DNA of 9,250 nucleotides from Bacillota bacterium (GTDB lineage: Bacteria; Bacillota; Clostridia; Lachnospirales; Lachnospiraceae): assembly GCA_023420935.1 (NCBI GenBank), contig JAEZUR010000186.1, forward strand, positions 1 through 9,250, given 5' to 3'. The notes under the pieces were generated by a model that ran no database searches, was not told the DNA's origin, and saw only the letters and a program-made list of their open reading frames with translations. Positions 1 through 6,789 of this stretch are shown piece after piece. Within the stretch, counting starts at the first letter, position 1; each line of letters starts with the position of its first letter. Position numbers and translations under genes: made by a program.

Positions 1-1012
1 CCATTATACCATTATAAAGATTATATTCCATATAATGCAAATAGATAGGATTCTTTGTTTGTCTAAATAAAAACTCTGCCAAACGCATCATATTATAAAC
101 AGTACAATGTTCCTGATTTTTATCACCTAAACGAGCCTTAAATTTCATCTTTGGTGTCCATACTTCACCAGCTGTTTGGCCTCCAGTTGCAAAAGAACCC
201 CTATCCGTAACTGCACAGTCCCAATATGCCTTAACAATATCCATCCAGCTTTCATCGCCTGTAACTTCATACGATCTTGCACAGCCTAAAATCTCCGGTA
301 TTGTTGTATTAGCATGCATATTAGTTAAAGGATCTTTCCCGTCAAGCAAAGGTTTAAAAAGCCGATTACGATAATATCTATCTAATAATATTTTATACTT
401 TTCATTTTTTGTAATATGTAGCAAATCTGCCCAAACTTCCAGCATACCACCAGTTTCCACATCTAAGATATCATCGAATTTTTCTCTGTCATACTTACCA
501 CTCCACTCAACAAACCAGTCAGCAAAATGATCTGCAATCTCAAGTGCTTTCTGATTGTCAGTATATCGATACATATCAAGTAAGCCCATGAGTAATTTAT
601 GTATGTTATATTGAGGAGCCCATATACTTTTTCCATTGGCAATCCAGTATAAATATTTTTCAGGGATAGGACCAACCCACTGACCACCATTATCCTTTTG
701 ACATTCGAATAGTTCTTCAATCATGTTATCTGCTTTTGATTTTAATTCCATATCACCTGTCTCGTAATAATGTATTGCTGCTGCAGACAACCAATGGCCC
801 ATAAAGTGCCCCCTTATTTGACAAACCGGTGATTCCCATCCCTCGTGGGCTCCTTCTGGAATCCCTCTTCCACTGTATCTTCCTGCTTCCAACCTATAAT
901 TAAACAGTAGATTGTCACTTGTCAATTTCATAAGATATTCTCTGTTCGCATGTTCTCTTCGTTTTAATTCCCCATCCTTTATAACAACCTGCTTACCTTT
1001 CAGTTCCTCCAT
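1..1012 (-). CDS. GH127-type beta-L-arabinofuranosidase (DUF1680 family), N-terminal half, open at left edge
   Basis: About 337 codons are visible and the frame stays open to the window edge; the family is usually around 600-650 residues, so roughly the C-terminal half is missing. The family has an (alpha/alpha)6-barrel catalytic domain. Visible hallmarks are a WESPVCQIRGHFMGHW block near residues 60-75, a GGQTAGEVW block near 280, and EHCTVYNMMRLAEFLF starting at residue 301. The Glu and Cys of that EHC correspond, from memory, to the zinc ligands Glu338 and Cys340 of Bifidobacterium HypBA1; the nucleophile cysteine pair would lie outside the window. There is no signal peptide, so a cytoplasmic exo-enzyme is likely. 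The ATG at 1012 follows GGAGG with a 6-nt gap. It lies 164 nt downstream of the GH31 gene, probably co-transcribed. Related clans (GH146, or RG-II-active GH127 members) cannot be excluded, so substrate is uncertain while the fold assignment is firm. Confidence 0.88.
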   Translation of the reverse strand, partial: MEELKGKQVVIKDGELKRREHANREYLMKLTSDNLLFNYRLEAGRYSGRGIPEGAHEGWESPVCQIRGHFMGHWLSAAAIHYYETGDMELKSKADNMIEELFECQKDNGGQWVGPIPEKYLYWIANGKSIWAPQYNIHKLLMGLLDMYRYTDNQKALEIADHFADWFVEWSGKYDREKFDDILDVETGGMLEVWADLLHITKNEKYKILLDRYYRNRLFKPLLDGKDPLTNMHANTTIPEILGCARSYEVTGDESWMDIVKAYWDCAVTDRGSFATGGQTAGEVWTPKMKFKARLGDKNQEHCTVYNMMRLAEFLFRQTKNPIYLHYMEYNLYNGIM

Positions 1013-1176
1013 TTTCTACCTCCACCATAACTTTTCATCTGTTAAATTTAGTATTTCTTAGATTCCGTTTCTTATCGGATTCCATAACTTTATCTATACT
1101 ACATTATATACATTTGATAATTCTTATTCTATGATGTTAATAAGATAAAAATTGATTTATTATCAGATTGACGTTA
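1013..1176 (-). promoter_or_regulatory. 164-bp GH31-GH127 gap with possible weak promoter and a GATTCC direct repeat
   Basis: On the minus strand a perfect TATAAT (1108-1103) has only a three-of-six -35 match (TAGAAT) at 17-nt spacing, so an internal promoter for GH127 is possible but weak. GATTCC occurs twice on the plus strand (1061-1066 and 1078-1083), a 17-base period that would lie in the GH127 leader. GGAGG at 1019-1023 serves the GH127 start. No convincing terminator or small gene is seen. Confidence 0.3.
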
Positions 1177-3555
1177 CTATCTTCCTATAATTTCTATATT
1201 AAAACCTACCTGATCAGGCATGCCATCATATGTTCCAATTCTATCCCCAATGTTCAGTTCACCAGATGCATCGTCCCAACGTAAATCTATTAAGGAATAC
1301 CTACCATTTTCATAATTATAGTTATCCCTTTCATCTTGATATAAAGTAAACTCGCCATCATAGCCTGAATAGACCTTAAGGGTAAAATGATCCTGTGTTA
1401 TGGCATTCGTATGCTGTGAACTATCTGCAATCGGTATAATAGATCCAGCTCTTACCATTAAAGGAAGCTTTTCTATCTCTGCATTCACAGTGATTGTCTG
1501 CCCACCTTCATATTTCTTATTTGTCCAGAAATCATACCAAACAGAATCTTTCGGAAGGTATACCTGCCTGGTTTTATTGGTATTATTTAATGGTGTTGAA
1601 TCTGGTCCATAATACATAGGCTCAGTAACTGGGCATACCATAAATGCATTACCGAACATAAATTGATCCTTTATATCATATACGTTTGTATCGTTCTTAA
1701 AATCAAAGGTTAGTAGTCGTAGAATTGTATAATCCTTTCGATATACCATTGCAGACAAGGAATAAATATAAGGCATCAATTGATATCTAAGTTCAATATA
1801 CTTTACCAATGTATCATAAAACAGTTCACCCTCATCACCAAATGCCCATATCTCACGTCTTGTATCTGTACCATGGGAACGGAAAACCGGTAGGAATGCT
1901 CCTAATTGAAGCCATCTTGTGTACAACTCTCTATAGCCCAAATCTTTACAACCGTCTTCATAATCACCATTCCAAAACCAGGTATTTCCTTGTTTTACAA
2001 AAAAAGCACCAATGTCAAGGGTCCAATATGGCATGCCGGACGCACATAAAGAAAGCCCTGCTGAAATCTGGTTACGTAACGTCTGCCAGTTCGCTGATAT
2101 ATCTCCCGACCAAAGAATTGTTCCATATTTTTGTTGACCAGTGTAACCGCTTCGCGTAAGATTCACTACCCGCTTTTCTGATGTAGTACTTCGTTGCCCA
2201 TCGTACATTGCTTTTGCATGCATTAACGAGAATGCATTTGTATATTCTTCATCCATATACATCCTTGCAGTTTCATGAAAGTTTTTATAATTTGAATCCG
2301 GCTCAGGTTTAAAAGAAGAATTCCATTCCGGAGTAAATGCTTCACTGGAATCACACCACCATGCATCAATACCTTTTGAAAACAGCCCTTCATAAGCCTG
2401 CTTCCAGTAGAGTTTTCGAGCCTCCTCAGAAAATGCATTATATAGTTCTGACTTCTGCAGTAGACAACCTTTCTCTTTCATCTCAACGTAATTTTGGGTT
2501 TTTTCGTTCATATTTGGCCAGATGGACATCATAAAATGGACACCAGATGCGTGCAATTTCTCCATCATACTTGGAACATCTGGAAATCTGTTTTTATCAA
2601 AGCTTTTTTGACCCCAATGTTCATCTTCCCACGATAGCCAATCAAGAACAATGGAATCGATGGGAATATTTCTCTTTCGGTATTCCGAAACAATATGAAG
2701 TATTTCTTCCTGTGTTTCATACCTTTCCTGGGATTGCATATAACCAAATGCCCACAAAGGAAGCATGGCTGCTTTTCCAGTCATAATACGATAGCCGCTG
2801 ATAATTTCATCGAAACTGTCACCATATATAAAGTAGAAGTCCAATTCATTGGCTGCTTCATTATAAATATAGGAACCATATTCATTATCATTAAATATCA
2901 GTGGTGAATAGGTATCAATCAGAATACCATACCCTTTTGTAGATAGGAAAAATGGTATGGCTATTTTCATATTTGCCTGATGGATATACTGTCTTGTACC
3001 TCTTAAATTCAAGCTTCCTTCCTGTTGTTGTCCGAATCCGTAAATCGCTTCATCCTCAGCCCATTCAAATTCCATCTTTGTATGATACAAAGATTTATTA
3101 AAAATTTTTTTTGACTCCAAAACAACTTCTTTTATTCCATCAGCTGTAGAAATTTTCTCCGTTTTGCTAGCATCATCTAATATGGTCTTGTAAGAATCGA
3201 ATTGTTCAAGAATTTTACCACCTCTTGAAGGCTCTTTTAGTAAAAGTTTCTTATTCTTGTCATAATAAGAGAATGCACAGGTTTGTTTGTCAATTTTGAG
3301 TAAGATATTTTTTGTGGAAATGTTTAACTCTTTCTTGTCTTCCTTATAACTCCAATTACAATCAGGAAGTACGGAATCCAGTCCAATACCCTTGATATCG
3401 GAGAAGTTATCTGATTGTGTATAGCGAACTCTAATTATAGAATCTGAATATGGTTCTATGTTAAGTATTCCATTTTCAGTTTCTAATAGTAATGAACTTT
3501 CATTCTTTACTATATTTTTAACAGTACTTTGTTTTCCTTTCATTGCTTGAAGCAT
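1177..3555 (-). CDS. GH31 alpha-glycosidase, probable alpha-xylosidase
   Basis: A 792-residue retaining GH31 enzyme. An N-terminal beta-sandwich (about 1-255) precedes a TIM barrel (about 260-610) and C-terminal beta domains ending in a DUF5110-like segment (about 725-792). The barrel shows SIVLDW at 301-306, the catalytic nucleophile D402 in DAWWCDSSE, and the acid/base D485 in LWSGD, followed by RNQISAGL and MPYWTLDIGAFF. The WWCDxxE type of nucleophile motif is one I associate with bacterial alpha-xylosidase-like GH31 members, but alpha-glucosidase activity cannot be ruled out from sequence alone. There is no signal peptide, so it probably acts inside the cell on imported oligosaccharides. 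The start at 3555 is supported by AGGAGG with an 8-nt gap. The gene is divergent from the AraC regulator and heads a likely two-gene unit with the GH127 gene. Length is typical and no damage is seen. Confidence 0.93.
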   Translation of the reverse strand: MLQAMKGKQSTVKNIVKNESSLLLETENGILNIEPYSDSIIRVRYTQSDNFSDIKGIGLDSVLPDCNWSYKEDKKELNISTKNILLKIDKQTCAFSYYDKNKKLLLKEPSRGGKILEQFDSYKTILDDASKTEKISTADGIKEVVLESKKIFNKSLYHTKMEFEWAEDEAIYGFGQQQEGSLNLRGTRQYIHQANMKIAIPFFLSTKGYGILIDTYSPLIFNDNEYGSYIYNEAANELDFYFIYGDSFDEIISGYRIMTGKAAMLPLWAFGYMQSQERYETQEEILHIVSEYRKRNIPIDSIVLDWLSWEDEHWGQKSFDKNRFPDVPSMMEKLHASGVHFMMSIWPNMNEKTQNYVEMKEKGCLLQKSELYNAFSEEARKLYWKQAYEGLFSKGIDAWWCDSSEAFTPEWNSSFKPEPDSNYKNFHETARMYMDEEYTNAFSLMHAKAMYDGQRSTTSEKRVVNLTRSGYTGQQKYGTILWSGDISANWQTLRNQISAGLSLCASGMPYWTLDIGAFFVKQGNTWFWNGDYEDGCKDLGYRELYTRWLQLGAFLPVFRSHGTDTRREIWAFGDEGELFYDTLVKYIELRYQLMPYIYSLSAMVYRKDYTILRLLTFDFKNDTNVYDIKDQFMFGNAFMVCPVTEPMYYGPDSTPLNNTNKTRQVYLPKDSVWYDFWTNKKYEGGQTITVNAEIEKLPLMVRAGSIIPIADSSQHTNAITQDHFTLKVYSGYDGEFTLYQDERDNYNYENGRYSLIDLRWDDASGELNIGDRIGTYDGMPDQVGFNIEIIGR

Positions 3556-3559
3556 ATCA

Positions 3560-3588
3560 TTGACCTCCTATGTTTATTTTATTATAAT
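3560..3588 (+). promoter_or_regulatory. Probable sigma-A promoter of the AraC-family gene
   Basis: TTGACC (3560-3565, five of six matches to the -35 consensus) is followed by a 17-nt spacer and a perfect TATAAT (3583-3588). Initiation would fall near 3595, giving a leader of about 70 nt before the ATG at 3665. The -35 lies over the GH31 ribosome binding site and the -10 lies inside a palindrome. Assignment is by consensus match only. Confidence 0.6.
3564..3569 (-). promoter_or_regulatory. Ribosome binding site of the GH31 gene
   Basis: AGGAGG reads on the minus strand, 8 nt before the ATG at 3555. It is a full Shine-Dalgarno match. The same bases overlap the -35 hexamer of the plus-strand promoter proposed for the AraC regulator. 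Confidence 0.85.
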
Positions 3589-3594
3589 AAAATA
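3575..3594. repeat. 20-bp perfect palindrome in the divergent control region
   Basis: TATTTTATTATAATAAAATA is its own reverse complement with no spacer. It contains only A and T, so chance is a real alternative, but its position is notable. It covers the -10 of the proposed regulator promoter and lies six bases upstream of the GH31 Shine-Dalgarno. It could be an operator site or simply AT-rich promoter DNA. Confidence 0.45.
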
Positions 3595-3653
3595 GAAGTG
3601 AATAAATTTATATATTATATTTTATCAAAAACTTGTCTTATTTGAACATTTTT

Positions 3654-3659
3654 AAGGAG
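3654..3659 (+). promoter_or_regulatory. Ribosome binding site deciding the AraC-family start
   Basis: AAGGAG ends 5 nt before the ATG at 3665. An in-frame GTG at 3659-3661 overlaps the last base of this site, so it cannot use it. The ATG two codons later is the better start. Confidence 0.75.
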
Positions 3660-3664
3660 TGTAT

Positions 3665-4531
3665 ATGCAGGATTTCATAGACTTATCCAATTTTGAAATT
3701 ACTAATATGGAAAGCGAAGAATTTAGTTTTAACTGCTTCAAAATAAAAAATAGTGAAACCTTACCACACTGGCATGGGCATATTGAGATAGTCTATGTCA
3801 GTAAAGGTGTTTGTTCTGTCTTTATTAACGGCGAACTATATACTTGTTGTCAAGGCGATATCATTGTAATTCCACAAAACAGCCTTCATAGTATAATCCC
3901 TGAAAACACTTCAACCTATCATCCAATTATTATTGGGGAGATGCTCCTTAAACAAACATTAGAAGATTTACATTTCCAGAGCAGTCTTTCCTTTACACTG
4001 GCAGAGAAATCTTTTTCACCTATACATATTTCGGTTATTCGAGAACATTATGATGATTTTGTTATGATAATAAAAAGAATATTTAATGAATATGAAACAA
4101 AAAATGTGGAATACAGAACGATAATTAAATTAGAAATAATCAAGCTATTTACATTAATAAAAAGGTATGATACCGATATTCAAACTTATCCAGCTTATAA
4201 GAAGAACGAAAGAACTAGAATCATAATAAAAGTGTTAGAATATATCTCCAACCACTATTCCGATAAAATAAGTGTAAAATCCATGAGCTCATTTTCAAAT
4301 ATGAGCGAACAACATTTTTGTCGTGTTTTTAAAGCTTATACCGGAAAAACTCTAATCGAATTTGTTACATTAATACGATTGGACAAATCCTACCGTCTGA
4401 TCATTGACACAGACATACCAATCACACAAATACCAGAGCTGACAGGTTTTTGTAATGAGAATTATTTTTCACGTATTTTTAAAAAGCATTATGGCTTTTC
4501 GCCATCACAACTAAGAAAAGCCAATATATAA
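3665..4531 (+). CDS. AraC-family transcriptional regulator with cupin sensor domain
   Basis: A 288-residue one-component sugar-type regulator. The N-terminal cupin-like domain (about 20-80) contains HWHGH at 35-39 and the GDIIVIPQNSLHSI strand pair, the usual ligand-binding or dimerisation region. The C-terminal AraC DNA-binding domain (about 184-286) has two helix-turn-helix units; the second ends in the canonical GFCNENYFSRIFKKHYGFSPSQLRK pattern. The first unit is less canonical, with serine in SMSSFS where alanine is usual. The ATG start is set by AAGGAG five bases upstream; an in-frame GTG six bases earlier sits on that site. It is transcribed divergently from the GH31-GH127 genes, which makes them its most likely targets. 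Family members mostly activate in response to a sugar, but the inducer here cannot be read from sequence. Confidence 0.92.
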   Translation: MQDFIDLSNFEITNMESEEFSFNCFKIKNSETLPHWHGHIEIVYVSKGVCSVFINGELYTCCQGDIIVIPQNSLHSIIPENTSTYHPIIIGEMLLKQTLEDLHFQSSLSFTLAEKSFSPIHISVIREHYDDFVMIIKRIFNEYETKNVEYRTIIKLEIIKLFTLIKRYDTDIQTYPAYKKNERTRIIIKVLEYISNHYSDKISVKSMSSFSNMSEQHFCRVFKAYTGKTLIEFVTLIRLDKSYRLIIDTDIPITQIPELTGFCNENYFSRIFKKHYGFSPSQLRKANI

Positions 4532-4542
4532 TTTTAGCCTAA

Positions 4543-4761
4543 TCAACCATTCCCCCAGGCTGCATCAAAGCTAAGTGCCACCTTCTTCTGATCACAATTT
4601 ACGCAGTAGATTGGAAGCTCTCTTCCTGAACTATTGCTACTAACACTAATTGCTTTCGGCAGTACTTTGATTCCAAATGCAAGTAATAAAACTCCAGTCA
4701 AGACAACTATACCTGCTTTAATAAACTGTTCAATTTTTTTCCTTTCTTGTTGAAGATCCAT
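4543..4761 (-). pseudogene. N-terminal stub of a PdaB-type polysaccharide deacetylase
   Basis: Only 72 codons remain. Residues 1-12 are charged, about 13-36 form one hydrophobic segment (a membrane anchor), and RELPIYCVNCDQKKVALSFDAAWG at 47-70 matches the beginning of the NodB-homology domain of clostridial PdaB-like deacetylases, where FDAAWG is the first catalytic motif. The frame stops two codons later, so the remaining roughly 180 residues with the metal-binding HxxxH and other motifs are absent. The DNA beyond the stop is the tail of the convergent AraC gene, with only 11 nt between the two stops, so no simple frameshift would restore it. AGGAG six bases before the ATG is intact, so the stub may still be translated. 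I infer a deletion or rearrangement breakpoint near 4532-4550. An alternative is a functional small membrane protein derived from the anchor. Confidence 0.72.
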
Positions 4762-4893
4762 TTCATGCTCCTGAAATAACTATTATTAACAATATATTTA
4801 AGAAATCAGAATTCATGCTTATATATCGGAATAATTAGAATGCGTATCATAACATTTTCTGCTCTCAGGAGCATAGGTTTACCATTCATTATC
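4762..4893. other. 132-bp gap with one short hairpin, no gene seen
   Basis: This AT-rich stretch separates the esterase stop from the deacetylase stub start. The only structure seen is TGCTC-TCAG-GAGCA at 4860-4873, a five-pair stem with a four-base loop about 20 bases past the esterase stop. No run of T follows it on the minus strand, so it is at best a weak terminator. No tRNA or coding remnant is recognisable. Confidence 0.5.
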
Positions 4894-6744
4894 TTACTGA
4901 ATATCAACAAGAAAACCGGCAGTAGGTAAACCAGAATCATTATAAAAATTAATATCTGATGGACTATCACACCATGCATATCTAACTTGTTTCGGATAAG
5001 TTACCTGTTTGCAGGTTAAATAAACATCTTTACCCTTCCGAATTGCTAATGCAGGATAAAATGTTCCATCCACATCACCAAGTTCAAAATTAGCTAAACT
5101 ATATTCTTTATCCGTATCTTCAAGATATTCAAAGGAAACCTTGACTTTCATTCCCAACATAACGGCACATAAAGGAATTGGTCCACTATGACTAATTGCT
5201 TCTTTATAAATTAAATGTCGTGCGGCTTTCGATAGACGTATACCAATCTCCCTCTTATTCTGAGGATGTAGGTCATTGGACTCTCCTATATCCAATGAAA
5301 CCACCATAGCAACATTATGTATGGCCAAACATTTCCTTTGTTGATCACGAAGTTGTGCCCATCCGGTATCTTCTGTGGTATTTAGAGGTTCTCTATAATT
5401 TGCCAACTGTACATAAATAAATGGAATCTCCCAACCATGTAATTCACGCCAGTCAGCTACCATGGCTTTAAATTTATCTGCATAATCTTCTGGATCCTTT
5501 GTATTACTTTCTCCCTGGTACCATAGTACTCCTTTCACTGATATCTTTGAAAGTGGTACCACAACCGTATGATAGAAACAGATTGGCAGAGTTGGGGGAA
5601 ACAGTACCTTTGGCATTGGTGCGTTTGCTTTATATCCAATTCTGTAATACCATTCTCCCTCCAAACTAATATTTTGTTCATTATAATGTAAGTAATAAGG
5701 CTTTCCTTTGATTGTTCCTCCATTGCTGTCATTTATTACAATGCGAACCAAAATTAAATTTTTCCCAGCCTTTAATACACCTTTCTGAACTATATATTTT
5801 CTCGGTGGATACCGATATTCGGTTCTTCCTACCAACTTTCCATTAATCCATATTTGATCAGAATCTATTATACTACCCATATAAATATAGGTATCCTCAT
5901 TTATAGGCTCCTTGTCAAGATACACTTCTTTGCACAAATATACAGAGCCTTGGAATTCGCCTGCATCATAGTCAGAAACTAATGACGGTATAATACAGGT
6001 ATCCCAATTCATATAATTTTCTGAATCAGAAAATTTATGTTCCTCTTCATCTAGGTTGGAAAGCCATTTTTCATAACTATTTTGTTGTTCCTGAAGATAG
6101 GAATCAAAATAATTAATATTTTTAAAATCCTTTATTCGTGTTTCATAGTTTTCAAATTTGTTAAGTGTTGTGGGATTCATCCAAGACTCAATACAACTGC
6201 CGCCAACAGCAGTCATAATTAAGCCGATAGGAACCTGATAGATTTCCTTAATTTCCTTTGCAAAAAAATATCCTGCTGCACTAAAATCAAGCAGAACTTC
6301 ACCTACTGCTTTTTCCCAACGACTAGCATACATATACTTATTCGGCTGCCGAAATTCATAAGTTGCAGGTATTAAGTATTGCCTTATGAAAGGCTCGTAT
6401 GTTTTCTCAATTTCATCTCCTGATACATCAAGCACTCTTCTGATTGGAAGTTCCATATTAGATTGTCCACTTAAGATATAGACATCACCAAAAAAGATAT
6501 CCTTTAATGTTATTTCCTCGCTACCTTTTACTATTAGACTGTATGGACCTCCTGCTGCCATAGGTGGTAATTCTATACAAAAATCATGATTGTCGTCGAC
6601 CTCTGCACTATATTCCGTATCCATAAATAAGACTGATACCAACATGGCCTTACTATCAGAGCCGTAAATGCGGTTGGTAGTATCCCGTTGCAGTATCATT
6701 CCATCACATAAAATTGGTGAAAGTATAAGACTTTTTTCACACAT
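4894..6744 (-). CDS. SGNH-type carbohydrate acetylesterase (sialate O-acetylesterase-like) with an inserted jelly-roll domain
   Basis: A 616-residue esterase predicted to remove O-acetyl groups from glycans, here probably acetylated xylan or xyloglucan oligosaccharides. The start contains SPILCDGMILQRD, typical of the sialate O-acetylesterase-like family. Block I is LSGQSNM with catalytic S95, followed by YQGESN at 409-414 and a C-terminal DLHPQNK with D491 and H493 completing the likely triad. The two halves of the SGNH fold are split by about 110 residues (roughly 250-360) resembling a GH2-type sugar-binding jelly roll (SDQIWINGKLVGRTEYRYPPRKY). This layout resembles the CE20 acetylxylan esterases, as I remember that family. 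There is no signal peptide. The ATG at 6744 has GGAG five bases upstream; an in-frame ATG at 6765 has no such site. It lies 45 nt downstream of the GH67 gene, likely the same transcript. Confidence 0.88.
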   Translation of the reverse strand: MCEKSLILSPILCDGMILQRDTTNRIYGSDSKAMLVSVLFMDTEYSAEVDDNHDFCIELPPMAAGGPYSLIVKGSEEITLKDIFFGDVYILSGQSNMELPIRRVLDVSGDEIEKTYEPFIRQYLIPATYEFRQPNKYMYASRWEKAVGEVLLDFSAAGYFFAKEIKEIYQVPIGLIMTAVGGSCIESWMNPTTLNKFENYETRIKDFKNINYFDSYLQEQQNSYEKWLSNLDEEEHKFSDSENYMNWDTCIIPSLVSDYDAGEFQGSVYLCKEVYLDKEPINEDTYIYMGSIIDSDQIWINGKLVGRTEYRYPPRKYIVQKGVLKAGKNLILVRIVINDSNGGTIKGKPYYLHYNEQNISLEGEWYYRIGYKANAPMPKVLFPPTLPICFYHTVVVPLSKISVKGVLWYQGESNTKDPEDYADKFKAMVADWRELHGWEIPFIYVQLANYREPLNTTEDTGWAQLRDQQRKCLAIHNVAMVVSLDIGESNDLHPQNKREIGIRLSKAARHLIYKEAISHSGPIPLCAVMLGMKVKVSFEYLEDTDKEYSLANFELGDVDGTFYPALAIRKGKDVYLTCKQVTYPKQVRYAWCDSPSDINFYNDSGLPTAGFLVDIQ

Positions 6745-6749
6745 ATAAT

Positions 6750-6753
6750 CTCC
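6750..6753 (-). promoter_or_regulatory. Ribosome binding site deciding the esterase start
   Basis: GGAG on the minus strand ends five bases before the ATG at 6744. The upstream in-frame ATG at 6765 has no purine-rich site before it. The shorter protein is therefore preferred, and it also begins closer to the conserved family start. Confidence 0.65.
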
Positions 6754-6789
6754 ATTCCTGCGCATGTTTTACACATGTTGTACGCATTT

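Noticed and set aside
463..720. 85-codon minus-strand ORF inside the GH127 region
   Set aside because: It lies in another frame of the GH127 coding sequence, whose own translation carries clear family motifs across the same bases; no ribosome binding site supports it.
1145..1176. TGAT/ATCA pairing followed by TTTTT after the GH31 stop as a terminator
   Set aside because: A four-pair A/T-rich stem is too weak, and GH127 on the same strand favours readthrough.
1400..2907. Several plus- and minus-strand ORFs of 60-116 codons within the GH31 gene
   Set aside because: They are out-of-frame shadows of a complete GH31 reading frame and show no recognisable domain.
3600..3650. A TATAAT on the minus strand (3619-3614) and TCAAA/TTTGA arms (3625-3645) as a GH31 promoter and operator
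   Set aside because: No acceptable -35 at 15-18 nt and arms of only five bases; an activator-dependent promoter is possible but not supported well enough to list.
4536..4562. AGCCT/AGGCT pairing between the AraC and deacetylase-stub ends as a bidirectional terminator
   Set aside because: A five-pair stem with a 16-base loop and no T run is not a credible intrinsic terminator.
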